A DNA stretch of 64,000 nt from Zeugodacus cucurbitae (taxonomy: Eukaryota; Arthropoda; Insecta; Diptera; Tephritidae): NCBI RefSeq assembly GCF_028554725.1, contig NC_071667.1:35979501-36043500 (forward strand), read 5' to 3'. Below are positions 55,449-64,000 of the stretch, in pieces. The notes under the pieces were generated by a model that ran no database searches, was not told the origin of the DNA, and saw nothing but the letters and a program-made list of their open reading frames with translations. The first letter of the stretch is position 1. Each line of letters begins with the position of its first letter. A program made the translations under genes and the position numbers.

Positions 55449-55766
55449 CATTGGCATTCTCCTCAACTGTATTACCATTCTTTTTGTTTCTAATTTTTTG
55501 CAGTTCTTTTGCAATGACACAACCGCGGTAGCTTGCAGGATGGGTTTCGCCGCAGTTGTAACATTTGTCAGGATCTTTTTCGGCTTTGGTGCATTCAGTT
55601 GTAAGATGTTTGCCTCCACATTTCACACATCTCGATGGCTTACCGTAGAAGTTTTTTGTATGTCCAAAAGCTTGACAGTTTTCACACTGAGGGATTAATT
55701 GAGAAGCTTTGATAGGCTCAACCTTGAAAACAGGTTTTTTGCATTTTCGTTAAGTATAATATCTTA
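55449..55766 (-). pseudogene. Jockey-like ORF1 zinc-knuckle region
   Basis: The minus frame reads KPVFKVEPIKASQLIPQCEN, then CVKCGGKHLTTEC (CX2CX4HX4C) and CYNCGETHPASYRGC (CX2CX4HX6C). The first knuckle, CENCQAFGHTKNFYGKPSRC, has tyrosine where the family has cysteine in the third liganding position. It ends at the Transib-type insertion at 55449 and is interrupted at 55767 by repeat A copy 6. This region binds element RNA in jockey-clade gag proteins. Confidence 0.82.
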
Positions 55767-56736
55767 AAACAAGTAAGGAAGGGCTAAGTTCGGGTGTAAC
55801 CGAACATTTTATACTCTCGCAATTTATTTATTTAACTTAATTAATATTATATAATACACAATTTGATCCACATATTCGTCATATATGTATATTGTATAAA
55901 CTCCATTGAAAGTTGGATACCCTAACATTAGGTTAGAAGCACCGAGGTCCTCATGTTCGATATATGGGGCCTTGAAAACCTATGGTCCGATTTCAGCGAT
56001 TTTTAGAAATGGGCTGCCACACTATAAATACAGAATTTGTGCAAAGTTTTGCACCGATATTTTCACTAGTGCTTACTTTATATATTGTAAAGTAAACGAT
56101 TCAGATCATCTTCTAAGTTCTGGTATATAGGAAGTAGGCGTGGTTGTGAAGAGATTTGGCCTATTTTCACAACATATTATTGAGGGGTAAGGAAACTATT
56201 ACAAACCAAGTTTCATTGAAATCTGTCGAGTAGTTCCTGAGATATGGTTTTTGACCCATAAGTGGGCGACGCCACGCCCATTTTCCATTTTGTAAAAAAA
56301 TCTGAGTGCAGCTTCCATCTGCCATTTCTTATGTGAAATCTATTGTTTCTGACGTTTTTCGTTAGTGAGTTAACTCACTTTTAGTAATTTTCAACCTAAC
56401 CTTTGTATGGGAGGTGGGCGTGGTTATCATCCGATTCTAAATATTTTCATGGTGTGTGGTAAGGTACGTAAGAGAATCAACTGCAGAAAGTTTGGTTTAT
56501 GTAGCATCATTGGTTTGCGAGATATATACAAATAACCGATTTGTGGGCGGGACCACGCCCACTTCCCCAAAAAAATTACATCCAAAAATACCCCTTCCTA
56601 GTGCGATTTTTCGCCATTTTGTGGGCGTGGCAGTGGACCGATTTTTCAAAAGCAACCCTTTCACGGTCCCAAGGAACATTTGTTCCAAGTTTCATTAACA
56701 TATCTCAATTTTTACTCAAGTTATCGCTTGCACGGA

Positions 56737-58681
56737 GAGAAAACAGACTGCCTACCTCGCAACATTGCAAACGACCACAACACGTGCGGGATGGGATAGA
56801 TACCGAGAGCTGAAGAGGGAAGCGAGACGCATTTGCAGACAAAAAAAGAAAGAGGCCGAAATGCGTGAGTACGAAGAGCTTGAGAAGCTGGCAGACAGAG
56901 GGAATGCTCGCAAATTTTATGAAAAAAATGAAGCGACTTAACGAAGGTTTCAAGACCGGAGCATCCTCATGTAGAGACCAAGGTGGTAATCTGGTAACCG
57001 ATGTCCAGGGCATACTGGGATTATGGAGGGAACACTTCTCCGACCTGCTGAATGGCAGTGAGAGTACAACACCAGGAGATGGCGAACCCGATCCCCCAAT
57101 CGATGACGATGGAACAGATGTTCCATTACCCGACCATGAAGAAATTCGAATAGCAATTACCCGCTTGAAGAACAACAAAGCAGCGGGGGCCGATAGATTA
57201 CCGGCAGAACTATTCAAATACGGCGGCGAAGAACTGATAAGGTGCATGCATCAGCTTCTTTGCAGAATATGGTCGGAAGAAAGCATGCCTGACGATTGGA
57301 ATCTTAGTGTGCTCTGCCCAATCCATAAAAAGGGAGATCCCACAATCTGCGCCAATTACCGTGGGATCAGCCTCCTAAATATCGCATACAAGGTTCTATC
57401 GAGCGTATTGTGTGAAAGACTAAAGCCCACCGTCAACAAACTGATTATACCTTATCAGTGTGGCTTTAGACCTGGAAAATCGACAACTGACCAGATATTC
57501 ACCATGCGCCAAATCTTGGAAAAGACCCGAGAAAAGAGGATCGACACACACCACCTTTTTGTCGATTTTAAAGCTGCTTTCGACAGCACGAAAAGGAGTT
57601 GCCTTTACGCCGCGATGTCTGAATTTGGTAACCCCGCAAAACTAATACGGCTGTGTAAATTGACGTTGAGCAACACCAAAAGCTCCGTCATGATTGGGAA
57701 GGACCTCTCCGAGCCGTTCGATACCAAACGAGGTTTCAGACAAGGTGACTCACTATCGTGCGACTTCTTTAACCTGATGCTGGAAAAAATTATAAGAGCT
57801 GCAGAGCTAAACCGAGAAGGTACAATCTTCTACAAGAGTGTACAGCTCCTGGCGTACGCCGATGATATTGATATCATCGGAAGCAACAACCGCGCCGTTT
57901 GTTCTGCTTTTTCCCGCATGGATAAGGAGGCGAAGCGAATGGGTCTGGAGGTGAATGAGGACAAGACGAAATATCTTCTGTCATCAAACAAACAGTCGGC
58001 GCATTCGCGTCTTGGCTCCCACGTCACTGTTGACAGTCATAACTTCGAGGTCGTAGATAATTTCGTATACCTGGGAACCAGCATCAACAACACGAACAAT
58101 GTCAGCCTCGAAATCCAGCGCAGAATAACTCTTGCCAACAGGTGCTACTTTGGACTGAGTAGGCAATTGAACAGTAAAGTCCTCTCTCGACGAACCAAAA
58201 TCAAGCTCTACAAGTCGCTTATCATTCCCGTCCTGCTTTACGGTGCAGAAGCTTGGACGATGTCAACATCAGATGAGACGACACTAGGAGTTTTCGAGAG
58301 GAAAATTTTGCGCAAGATTTATGGTCCTCAGAACATTGGCAACGGCGAATACCGCAGACGATGGAACGATGAGCTGTACGAGTTATACGACGACATTGAC
58401 ATAGTTCAGCGAATAAAAAGACAGCGGCTACGCTGGCTAGGTCATGTTGTCCGAATGGACGAAAACACTCCAGCCCTGAAAGTGTTCGATGCAGTACCCG
58501 CCGGAGGAAGCCGAGGAAGGGGAAGGCCTCCACTCCGTTGGAGGGACCAGGTGGAGAGCGACCTGGTTACACTTGGGATCTCCAACTGGCGCCGAACTGC
58601 GAAGGAGAGAGACAGGTGGCGCACTATCGTCGATTCGGCTATAACCGGCTAAACGGTTGCAACGCCAATCACATACATACA
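56737..58681 (+). mobile_element. RTE-like non-LTR retrotransposon, 5'-truncated, clean target duplication
   Basis: TATCGCTTGCACGGA occurs on both sides (56722-56736 and 58682-58696), a 15-base target duplication within repeat A copy 6. The element begins in the linker before the RT (GAGAAAACAGACTGCC) and ends with the tail ACGCCAATCACATACATACA, characteristic of a second RTE subfamily. It is nearly intact over its length. Confidence 0.9.
56865..58652 (+). CDS. RTE reverse transcriptase, long open frame
   Basis: The RT frame is open from the ATG codons near 56919 to the stop at 58650-58652. The nominal start at 56865 is GTG and lies out of frame with the upstream linker, because an extra A in the run at about 56926-56932 shifts the frame. 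Contents in order: ITRLKNNKAAGADRLPAELF, LCPIHKKGDPTICANYRGIS, FVDFKAAFDSTKR, RQGDSLSCDFFNLM, YADDIDIIGSNN and RLRWLGHVVRMDENTPALKV. All three RT catalytic aspartates are present. The protein ends DSAITG. Without the endonuclease it cannot retrotranspose by itself. Confidence 0.88.
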   Translation: MSTKSLRSWQTEGMLANFMKKMKRLNEGFKTGASSCRDQGGNLVTDVQGILGLWREHFSDLLNGSESTTPGDGEPDPPIDDDGTDVPLPDHEEIRIAITRLKNNKAAGADRLPAELFKYGGEELIRCMHQLLCRIWSEESMPDDWNLSVLCPIHKKGDPTICANYRGISLLNIAYKVLSSVLCERLKPTVNKLIIPYQCGFRPGKSTTDQIFTMRQILEKTREKRIDTHHLFVDFKAAFDSTKRSCLYAAMSEFGNPAKLIRLCKLTLSNTKSSVMIGKDLSEPFDTKRGFRQGDSLSCDFFNLMLEKIIRAAELNREGTIFYKSVQLLAYADDIDIIGSNNRAVCSAFSRMDKEAKRMGLEVNEDKTKYLLSSNKQSAHSRLGSHVTVDSHNFEVVDNFVYLGTSINNTNNVSLEIQRRITLANRCYFGLSRQLNSKVLSRRTKIKLYKSLIIPVLLYGAEAWTMSTSDETTLGVFERKILRKIYGPQNIGNGEYRRRWNDELYELYDDIDIVQRIKRQRLRWLGHVVRMDENTPALKVFDAVPAGGSRGRGRPPLRWRDQVESDLVTLGISNWRRTAKERDRWRTIVDSAITG

Positions 58682-58857
58682 TATCGCTTGCACGGACGGA
58701 CAGACGGACAGACATCCGGATTTCAACTCCACTCGTCATCCTGATCATTTATATATATATAACCCCATATCTAACTCTTTTATTTCTTGGTGACACAAAC
58801 AACCGTTATGTGAACAAAACTATAATACTCTGTGCAACAGGTTGCGAGAGTATAAAT

Positions 58858-59345
58858 ATTATCTGAAAATTCGAAGTTTATTCGATAATAACTCTTCCAG
58901 TTATTCGACAAATAACAAAGATCGCGCGGGCGCTCCAAAACGCCCGAAACTTTAAATGCGTAACTCGAAAACCGCTCAGTAGATTTTAATGGAATTCATA
59001 CTTACAAAAATTTCGATTTTTAAGACCAATTAACTGTTGATTTTTTCCCGAAAATCTAGACAAAAATTTCCTGAGGACGCCATTTTGTTAATTAAAAAAA
59101 AATGCTTCGATCAGGCCCAGGATTATATATTTATAAAACTAATTTTTATTATCCGATTTTAGATGAATCTCCAAGGACTTATGAGTGTCACCAAAAGACC
59201 TTTTTTTGAAACTGGGTCAACACAGATAACTTTGGAAATTATAATTTTTTTTTTAAATTTTCGTGTTAAAACATTGTGTAATAATGCCATATTATTACTT
59301 TTGTAAAATAACATGATCTAACAGCAAACAAATTACTGAAAATTC
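58858..59345. other. Noncoding stretch without recognisable gene
   Basis: No family motif was found. The sequence is AT-rich with several homopolymer runs (59093, 59206, 59247). It lies between repeat A copy 6 and a jockey ORF1 fragment and may be an unrecognised insertion that separated the ORF1 pieces. Confidence 0.45.
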
Positions 59346-59559
59346 TTATTTTTTCGTGTCCCTGACTACCCCTAACCCCTTTATAATGCTTTTGATCTGA
59401 TAAACTTTCTTAATGTCCCCGGTAGCATCGAATACTACTAAAGGCTTATCTATTGGTTCTTTAGTCTTCCATTTAAGTTTGTTAACTGCAATTAACACAT
59501 TAAAGCCTTGATCTTTAAGGTCGTTCAAGATGGATTGAGTATCACATGAGTGGTGTAAA
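59346..59559 (-). pseudogene. Jockey-like ORF1, PRE_C2HC-like region
   Basis: The minus frame reads LHHSCDTQSILNDLKDQGFN, VLIAVNKLKWKTKEPIDKPL and IKKVYQIKSIIKGLGV, the small alpha/beta domain that precedes the zinc knuckles in jockey-clade gag proteins. It begins directly at the repeat A copy 7 border and ends at a stop at 59346. The domain order (this region, then knuckles at 55449-55766) fits one dispersed element. Confidence 0.7.
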
Positions 59560-59734
59560 TTTTTATACTTTCGCAACAAAAGTTGCTAAGAGAGTATTAT
59601 AGTTTTGTTCACATAACGGTTGTTTGTATGTCATAAAACTAAACGAGTTAGATTTACGGTTATACAGTATACTCTCGAAAATTCTCAGAAAGTAAATAAT
59701 CGCGGAAAAGTTAATCACCTTTAAGATTACACAT

Positions 59735-61716
59735 TAGGGTGGTCCTTATTTTTCGACTTTTTAAAACTTAACCGGGCACCCCGTAATATGATTCTCTATC
59801 CTAAAATAAGAAATAAGAATTTTTAAAATTTATTTTTTGAATAGTTTTAGAGGTCGCTACCTTAAGTCGAACTTTGAAAAAAAACAGTTTTATAGACATT
59901 ATAAGTATGAAGTTATATAATTACTTTCAGATATTTTTGTAACGCATTTTAAATTTTTCGCCATTATTTTTACATGGTTGGCATTTCTGAAATTCCTAAC
60001 CCGTCAAAGTTTAATGTTAACAGATCTTCAATACTTCGAAATCGTTTAAAAATCGAAAAGAAATTGCACAATCTCTTAAAAACGAGTTTCAACCTGATGT
60101 GCCATTAACGATTTTTTCGGATGGCAAGTTAATTGAAGACATAAGTGGTCACGAAACTGTAGATCGTCTACCAATTTTAGTGTCGGGACTTGGAGTAGAT
60201 CAGCTTTTAGCGGTTCCAAATTGAATTGAATTGTGGAACAGGGAAAGCTTGTGCATCAGCTGTTTACGAATCAATAACTTCATGGGGTTTAAGCGATAAA
60301 ATAAAATGTTTATGTTTTGACACTACAGCTGTAAACACCGGTCTGATAAATGGAGCTTGTGTTCTTCTGGAACAGAAAATGAAGAAAGATATGCTTTGGC
60401 TGGCCTGTCGCCACCATGTAGGGGAAATTATGTTACAAGCTGCCTTTGATCAAGCTCTAGGTCCATCTAGTGGGCCTGATATTCTATTGTTTAAAAGGTT
60501 AAAAAAAATTGGGAAAAAATTGACCAAAATGATTATAAAACAGTAATTCATGTACCACGTCCTTCAAGATCATAGAAAATATTGCTGAAGACAGGATTTC
60601 TTTTGCACAAAACCAACTCCAAATATATCAACCTCGAGATGACTATAAAGAGTTGCTGAATCTTACGATCATTTACTTGGGAGGAGTTCCTGAAAAAGGA
60701 GTATCATTTAGGAGGCCTGCTGGCCTTCATCGCTAGGTGGATGGTTAAAGCCATGTACTGCTTGAAAATTTTCCTTTTTCGACATCAGTTTAAGTTTTCA
60801 AAGATGAAGAAAAAACAATCAAAGATATATGTATTTTTATAATATATATGTAAAATACTGGTTTCAAGCTGCTATCGGATATTCAGCACCAAGAAACGAC
60901 TTACAATTATTAAAAGACCTTGACTCCTTTAAAAATATAAACCCAGTAATAGCCAAAATTACTATGAAAAAAATACTGGGCCATTTATGGTACTTATCAG
61001 AAGAGTTGGTGTCTTTTGCATTTTTCGACGACGAACTATCAGCTCAAGATAAGAAAAAGATGGTAAATGCACTAAAAAACAAAGGTGTAGCGAATTGTCC
61101 AAAAAGAAAAAGCATTGATGTCGAATACATCAGTGAAAAAAGCATAGAATATTTTGTGACTAGCAACTCTTAACGATTTTTTCATATACTGGGCATCTCA
61201 TCACAGTTTTTGAGTAAAGACGTTGAAACTTGGAAAGATGATTCTGATTTTAAGGCTGCAAAAGCAATCGTCCATTCTATGCGGGTAGTGAATGATATTG
61301 CTGAGCGTGGTGTTGCCTTAATGGAGGAATATAATAAATTGATAACAAACGATGAAGAGCAAAAGCAGTATTTGCTTTTGTTGGTAAAAGACTACAGACA
61401 GAAATATCCTGATTCAAAAAAATCAACACTTCTATCCTGATTTTACACAATTTCAGTATTAAAACATACTCTTATTTGTATTGTTTACTTAAATTTTGCA
61501 TGTAAATGTTTTATATCAATAAATAAAAGTTAGTGATTAATATATTGATTTTATTGTTTTAAATTAAAATTAAAACATTGGTAGCGACCTCTAAATATTA
61601 TTTTAAAAATTAAATAAAAATACTGAGAGTGTTTCTTAGCATAGAAAAACAATTGAGATGGTGCCCGGACAAAAATTCCAAAAAAAAATTTTTTGACACA
61701 TATAAGGACCACCCTA
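59735..61716 (+). mobile_element. hAT-like element with 8-bp target duplication
   Basis: The element is 1,982 bp, starting TAGGGTGGTCCTTAT and ending with the complement ATAAGGACCACCCTA. TTACACAT flanks it on both sides (59727-59734 and 61717-61724). An 8-bp duplication with TAGGG-type ends fits hAT, though P-type elements also duplicate 8 bp. It carries a broken transposase and lies inside the pogo-like element. Confidence 0.85.
60060..61440 (+). pseudogene. Transposase of the hAT-like element, several breaks
   Basis: Consecutive pieces in changing frames form one protein: 60060-60226 (NEFQPDVPLTIFSDGKLIED, HETVDRLPILVSGLGVDQLL), 60226-60546 (KIKCLCFDTTAVNTGLINGA and LWLACRHHVGEIMLQAAFDQ), a piece near 60580-60780 (ISFAQNQLQIYQPRDDYKEL), 60829-61173 (KKILGHLWYLSEELVSFAFF) and 61210-61440 (VVNDIAERGVALMEEYNKLI). 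I recall this family as repeated in many arthropod genomes, but its catalytic triad is not certain; the DGK and FDTT aspartates are candidates. At least three frameshifts and stops make it inactive. The TIR and 8-bp duplication, not the protein, support the hAT-like label. Confidence 0.65.
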
Positions 61717-61724
61717 TTACACAT

Positions 61725-61940
61725 GCACCTCGAAAAAGTAAACTTTTTAATTTACTTTTCAGAGAGTGTGATAAAAAATTCGAAACGAAGCAAGCAGCGT
61801 ACTACTTGATCCACTGGTTTAAAAATGAAAACGATGCAAATCAGGTGTCAGACTTTTTGAATTATCGTACAAAAATGGTCAGAAAATATATTGCAAAAGA
61901 AAAAAAACAAAAGAATATTCAAGATTTTTTCTCTTCATAG
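61725..61940 (+). pseudogene. Pogo-like transposase C-terminal piece with PIP-box-like end
   Basis: Outside the hAT-like element the frame reads LLFRECDKKFETKQAAYYLI, FKNENDANQVSDFLNYRTKM and KKQKNIQDFFSS, stop. The tail QKNIQDFF fits the PCNA-interacting consensus (Q, hydrophobic, two aromatics), as does the tail of the Tigger-type protein at 37939. The frame extends upstream to 61629 only by chance through the hAT-like terminal repeat. DNA-binding and DDE regions are absent from this short element. Confidence 0.6.
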
Positions 61941-62821
61941 TAAATACATATGTATGTATGTAAATGTAAATATTTTTTTCATGTAAATCCATATGTTTTA
62001 TTGAAGCAAATAAATGAATGAATTTTTTAAGTTTAAAAATGCATTTAATATTATAAAAACAGATAATTTATGTATATCTTTGGAAAAGTAAATTATTCGA
62101 AAAAGTAAATTACCCAAAATACCAATCGATTTACTTTTCGAGAGTATACTGTATATATCAAAATGATCAGGATGACGAGGCGAGTTGAAATCCGGATGTC
62201 TGTGCAAGCTGTAACTTGAGTAAAAATTAAGATATCTTGATGAAACTTGGCACACTTATTTCTTGGCACCATAGGAAGGTTGCTTTCGAAAATGAGCAAA
62301 CTCGGACCACTGCCACGCCCACAAAATGGCGAAAACCGAAAACACATAAAGTGCCATAACTAAGCCATAAATAAAGCTATGGAAATAAAATTTGGTATGA
62401 AGGATCGCACTATGAAGGGGCATATCAGGATGTAATTTTTTTGGGGAAGTGGGCGTGGCCTCGCCCCCTACTAAGTTTTTTGTACACATCTCGCAAACCA
62501 TTAGAGCTATATAAACCAAACTTTCTGCAGTCGTTTTTTAGCCACTTCCTAATACAGTCCAAATATGAAATAAATCGGATCATAACCACGCCCACCTCCC
62601 ATACAAAAGTTAGTTTGAAAATTACTAAAAGTGGGTTAACTCGCTAACGAAAAACGTCGGAAACACTAAATTTCACATAAGAAATGGCAGACGAAAGCTG
62701 CACTCAGATTTTCTTACAAAATGGAAAATGGGCGTGGCGTCGCCCACTTATGGGTCAAAAACCATATCTCAGGAACTACTCGACCGATTTCAATGAAACT
62801 TGGTTTGTAATAGCTTCCTTA

Positions 62822-63418
62822 CATCCCAATGATATGTCGTGAAAATAGGCAAAATCGGTTCACAACCACGCCTACTTCCTATATACCAGAACTTTGAAGA
62901 CGATCTGAATCGTTTACTCAATATATAAAGTAAACACTAGTGAAGATATATATAATATATAAAGTAAACACTAGTGAAGATATAGGAACAGAACTTTGCA
63001 TAAATACTACGTTTATAGTGTGGCAGCCCCATTCTAAAAATCGCCGAAATCGGACCATAGGTTTTCAAGGCCCCTTATATAGAACATGAGGACCTCGGTG
63101 CTTCTAACCTAATATTATGGTTTCCACCTTTCAATGGATTTTATACATTATATCCTTACATCCCAATGATATGTTGTGAAAATAGGCCAAATCGCTTCAC
63201 AACCACGCCTACTTCCTATATACCAGAACTTTGAAGAGTGAACTAGTGAAGATATCGATGCAGAACTTTGCACAAATATTACGTTTATAGTGTGGCAGCC
63301 CCATTCTAAAAATCGCCGAAATCGGACCATAGGTTTTCAAGGCATCATATATCGAACATTAGAACCTCGGTGCTTCTAACCTAATATTAGGGTTTCCAAC
63401 TTTCAATGGACTTTGTAC
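62822..63418 (-). repeat. 337-bp internal tandem duplication in repeat A copy 7
   Basis: CATCCCAATGATATG occurs at 62822 and 63159, and the following sequence (ACCACGCCTACTTCCTATAT, CATTCTAAAAATCGCCGAAA, AACCTAATATTA) repeats in the same order. The second unit has a short deletion near 63237. A smaller 30-bp duplication (GTAAACACTAGTGAAGATAT) lies at about 62928-62985. These explain the greater length of this copy. Confidence 0.82.
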
Positions 63419-63539
63419 AATATATATGACGAATATGTGGGTCAAATTGAGTATTATATTAATAAAGTTAAATAAATAAATTGCGAGAGTATATAATGTT
63501 CGGTTATACCCGAACTTAGCCCTTCCTTACATGTTTTTA

Positions 63540-63906
63540 CCTATGTTGTTTATATTTTCAGTTGCTTCGAAGGTAAGAAGAAACATATCGGCTCCTTCGT
63601 TTTTCATTTAAGTTTGTTAACTGCGTTTAAAGCTTTGAATCCTTTTTCATGAAGATCTAATATTATGTCCTCTGGTTTATTTGAGTGATGTAAGTTTTTG
63701 ACCATTACTTTAATTGGTCGCGATTGCTTATTCTCGTAAGAAAACCATGGTAAACTCTCGTTAGATAAGATCTTGGTTAACTTTATGTAATCATCAGCGT
63801 CTGATGTATTGATTTTATAGACATTGTTATTAAGAAGTTTGATAGAAAAAACCTTTTTTAGCTTTCTTATTCGTAGTACTGCAAATTTTTTGGTATCCAC
63901 AGTCAC
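63540..63906 (-). pseudogene. Jockey-like ORF1 N-terminal region, second copy
   Basis: The minus frame 63906-63604 reads KVFSIKLLNNNVYKINTSDA, YENKQSRPIKVMVKNLHHSN and DIILDLHEKGFKALNAVNKL, the start of the jockey gag domain. A TGA at the KLK position then a one-base shift lead to MFLLTFEATENINNIG. This overlaps in domain content with 59346-59559, so it comes from a different, related copy rather than from the same molecule split by repeat A copy 7. Confidence 0.72.
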
Positions 63907-64000
63907 CTGATATCATTGTTGGTGGAGGCCTTGAGCTTTTTTCTTTTTTTTATCAATTATGCCTGTTTATGCGGTATTTGACGTAGTTGGCACATTAAAC

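Larger units (their letters stand above)
55769..58857 (+). mobile_element. Repeat A copy 6, split by an RTE insertion
   Basis: The left part (55769-56736) starts ACAAGTAAGGAAGGGCTAAG with hairpin TTCGGGTGTAACCGAA. The right part (58682-58857) resumes at the microsatellite GGACGGACAGACGGACAG and ends TTGCGAGAGTATAAA. An RTE copy sits between, flanked by a 15-base duplication. A deletion near 56608 removes part of the block TAATGCGATCC to CGGTTTTCGCC. The repeat lies in jockey-like ORF1 sequence. Confidence 0.87.
59665..62151 (+). mobile_element. Pogo-like nonautonomous element, split by a hAT-like element
   Basis: Inverted ends CAGTATACTCTCGAAAA (59665-59681) and their exact complement (62135-62151) are flanked by TA. 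Without the hAT-like insertion and its duplicated 8 bp the element is about 497 bp. It retains the C-terminal exon of a transposase. CAGT ends and TA duplication are standard for the pogo group. It inserted into repeat A copy 7 in a GTTATATATATC-like site. Confidence 0.85.
59560..63534 (-). mobile_element. Repeat A copy 7, split by a pogo-like element
   Basis: The 3' end (TTTTTATACTTTCGCAAC) is at 59560 and the 5' end with the hairpin TTCGGTTATACCCGAA and CCCTTCCTTACATGT is at 63534. The sequence is interrupted at 59665-62151 by a pogo-like element with TA duplication. The part near the 5' end contains a 337-bp internal tandem duplication. Several CCACGCCC boxes are present. The microsatellite block is shortened here compared with other copies. 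Confidence 0.87.

Noticed and set aside
61629..61724. Start of the 103-residue frame as part of the pogo-like protein
   Set aside because: This part lies in the hAT-like element's terminal repeat and target duplication; the frame is open there by chance.
63540..63906. The same jockey molecule as 59346-59559, merely split by repeat A copy 7
   Set aside because: Both pieces contain the NLHHS to VNKLK segment, so they overlap in domain content and must be from separate copies or a duplication.

Overview
This window looks like a transposon-dense, AT-rich stretch of an insect genome, most likely a dipteran. A tephritid-type fly is my guess, based on the mix of jockey-like, LOA-like and RTE-like non-LTR elements, BEL and gypsy-type LTR elements, and pogo/Tigger, Tc1, hAT, Harbinger and Helitron pieces. 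The spliceosomal introns, target-site duplications and non-LTR retrotransposons exclude a prokaryote. I found no rRNA, no complete tRNA and no CRISPR. The only candidate non-transposon coding sequences are a four-exon MADF-domain gene (1931-2727, minus strand), which may itself be transposon-derived, and a duplicated 17-codon terminal-exon candidate (45983-46234).

Layout. 1-1660: minus-strand RTE-like element running off the left edge. 1931-2727: MADF gene. 3181-3818: 5'-truncated RTE. 3966-5294: 266-bp tandem repeat carrying a Harbinger-type element with TAA target duplication. 5295-12768: BEL/Pao element (minus) with tRNA primer site, nearly identical LTRs, open gag-pol and a damaged integrase. 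14396-16754: broken gene of an unclassified arthropod repeat family, split by noncoding repeat A copy 1. 16977-22050: jockey-like endonuclease fragment and a nearly full-length but decayed LOA-like element. 22320-24200: hAT, Helitron, Tc1 and RT debris. 24333-33325: repeat A copies 2, 3 and 4, a second LOA-like element, a Tc1-like element with long inverted repeats, Helitron 5' end and another Tc1 pseudogene. 34484-38269: repeat A copy 5, Harbinger transposase fragment, Tigger-type element. 38293-42099: gypsy/errantivirus-type element that lost gag, protease and RT but keeps integrase and env remnants. 43023-43143: tandem tRNA-Lys-like 3' halves. 43591-45732: short nonautonomous LTR element with a gag-like ORF. 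46575-50330: chimeric jockey/RTE segment in a perfect 1,501-bp tandem array. 50331-52769: nearly intact RTE. 52770-63906: a jockey-like element exploded by nested insertions, namely a Transib-type element, repeat A copy 6 holding an RTE, and repeat A copy 7 holding a pogo-like element that itself holds a hAT-like element.

How the parts relate. Almost every coding region is a retrotransposition or transposition protein, and most are broken. Target-site duplications allow several insertions to be ordered: the jockey-like element and repeat A are old hosts, while pogo-like, hAT-like, RTE and LOA-like copies landed in them later. The BEL element and the 1,501-bp array look young. The recurring noncoding repeat A (seven copies, both orientations) is the most abundant structure and is not explained by any protein encoded here. 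The arrangement resembles pericentromeric heterochromatin or a piRNA-source locus; this is inference.
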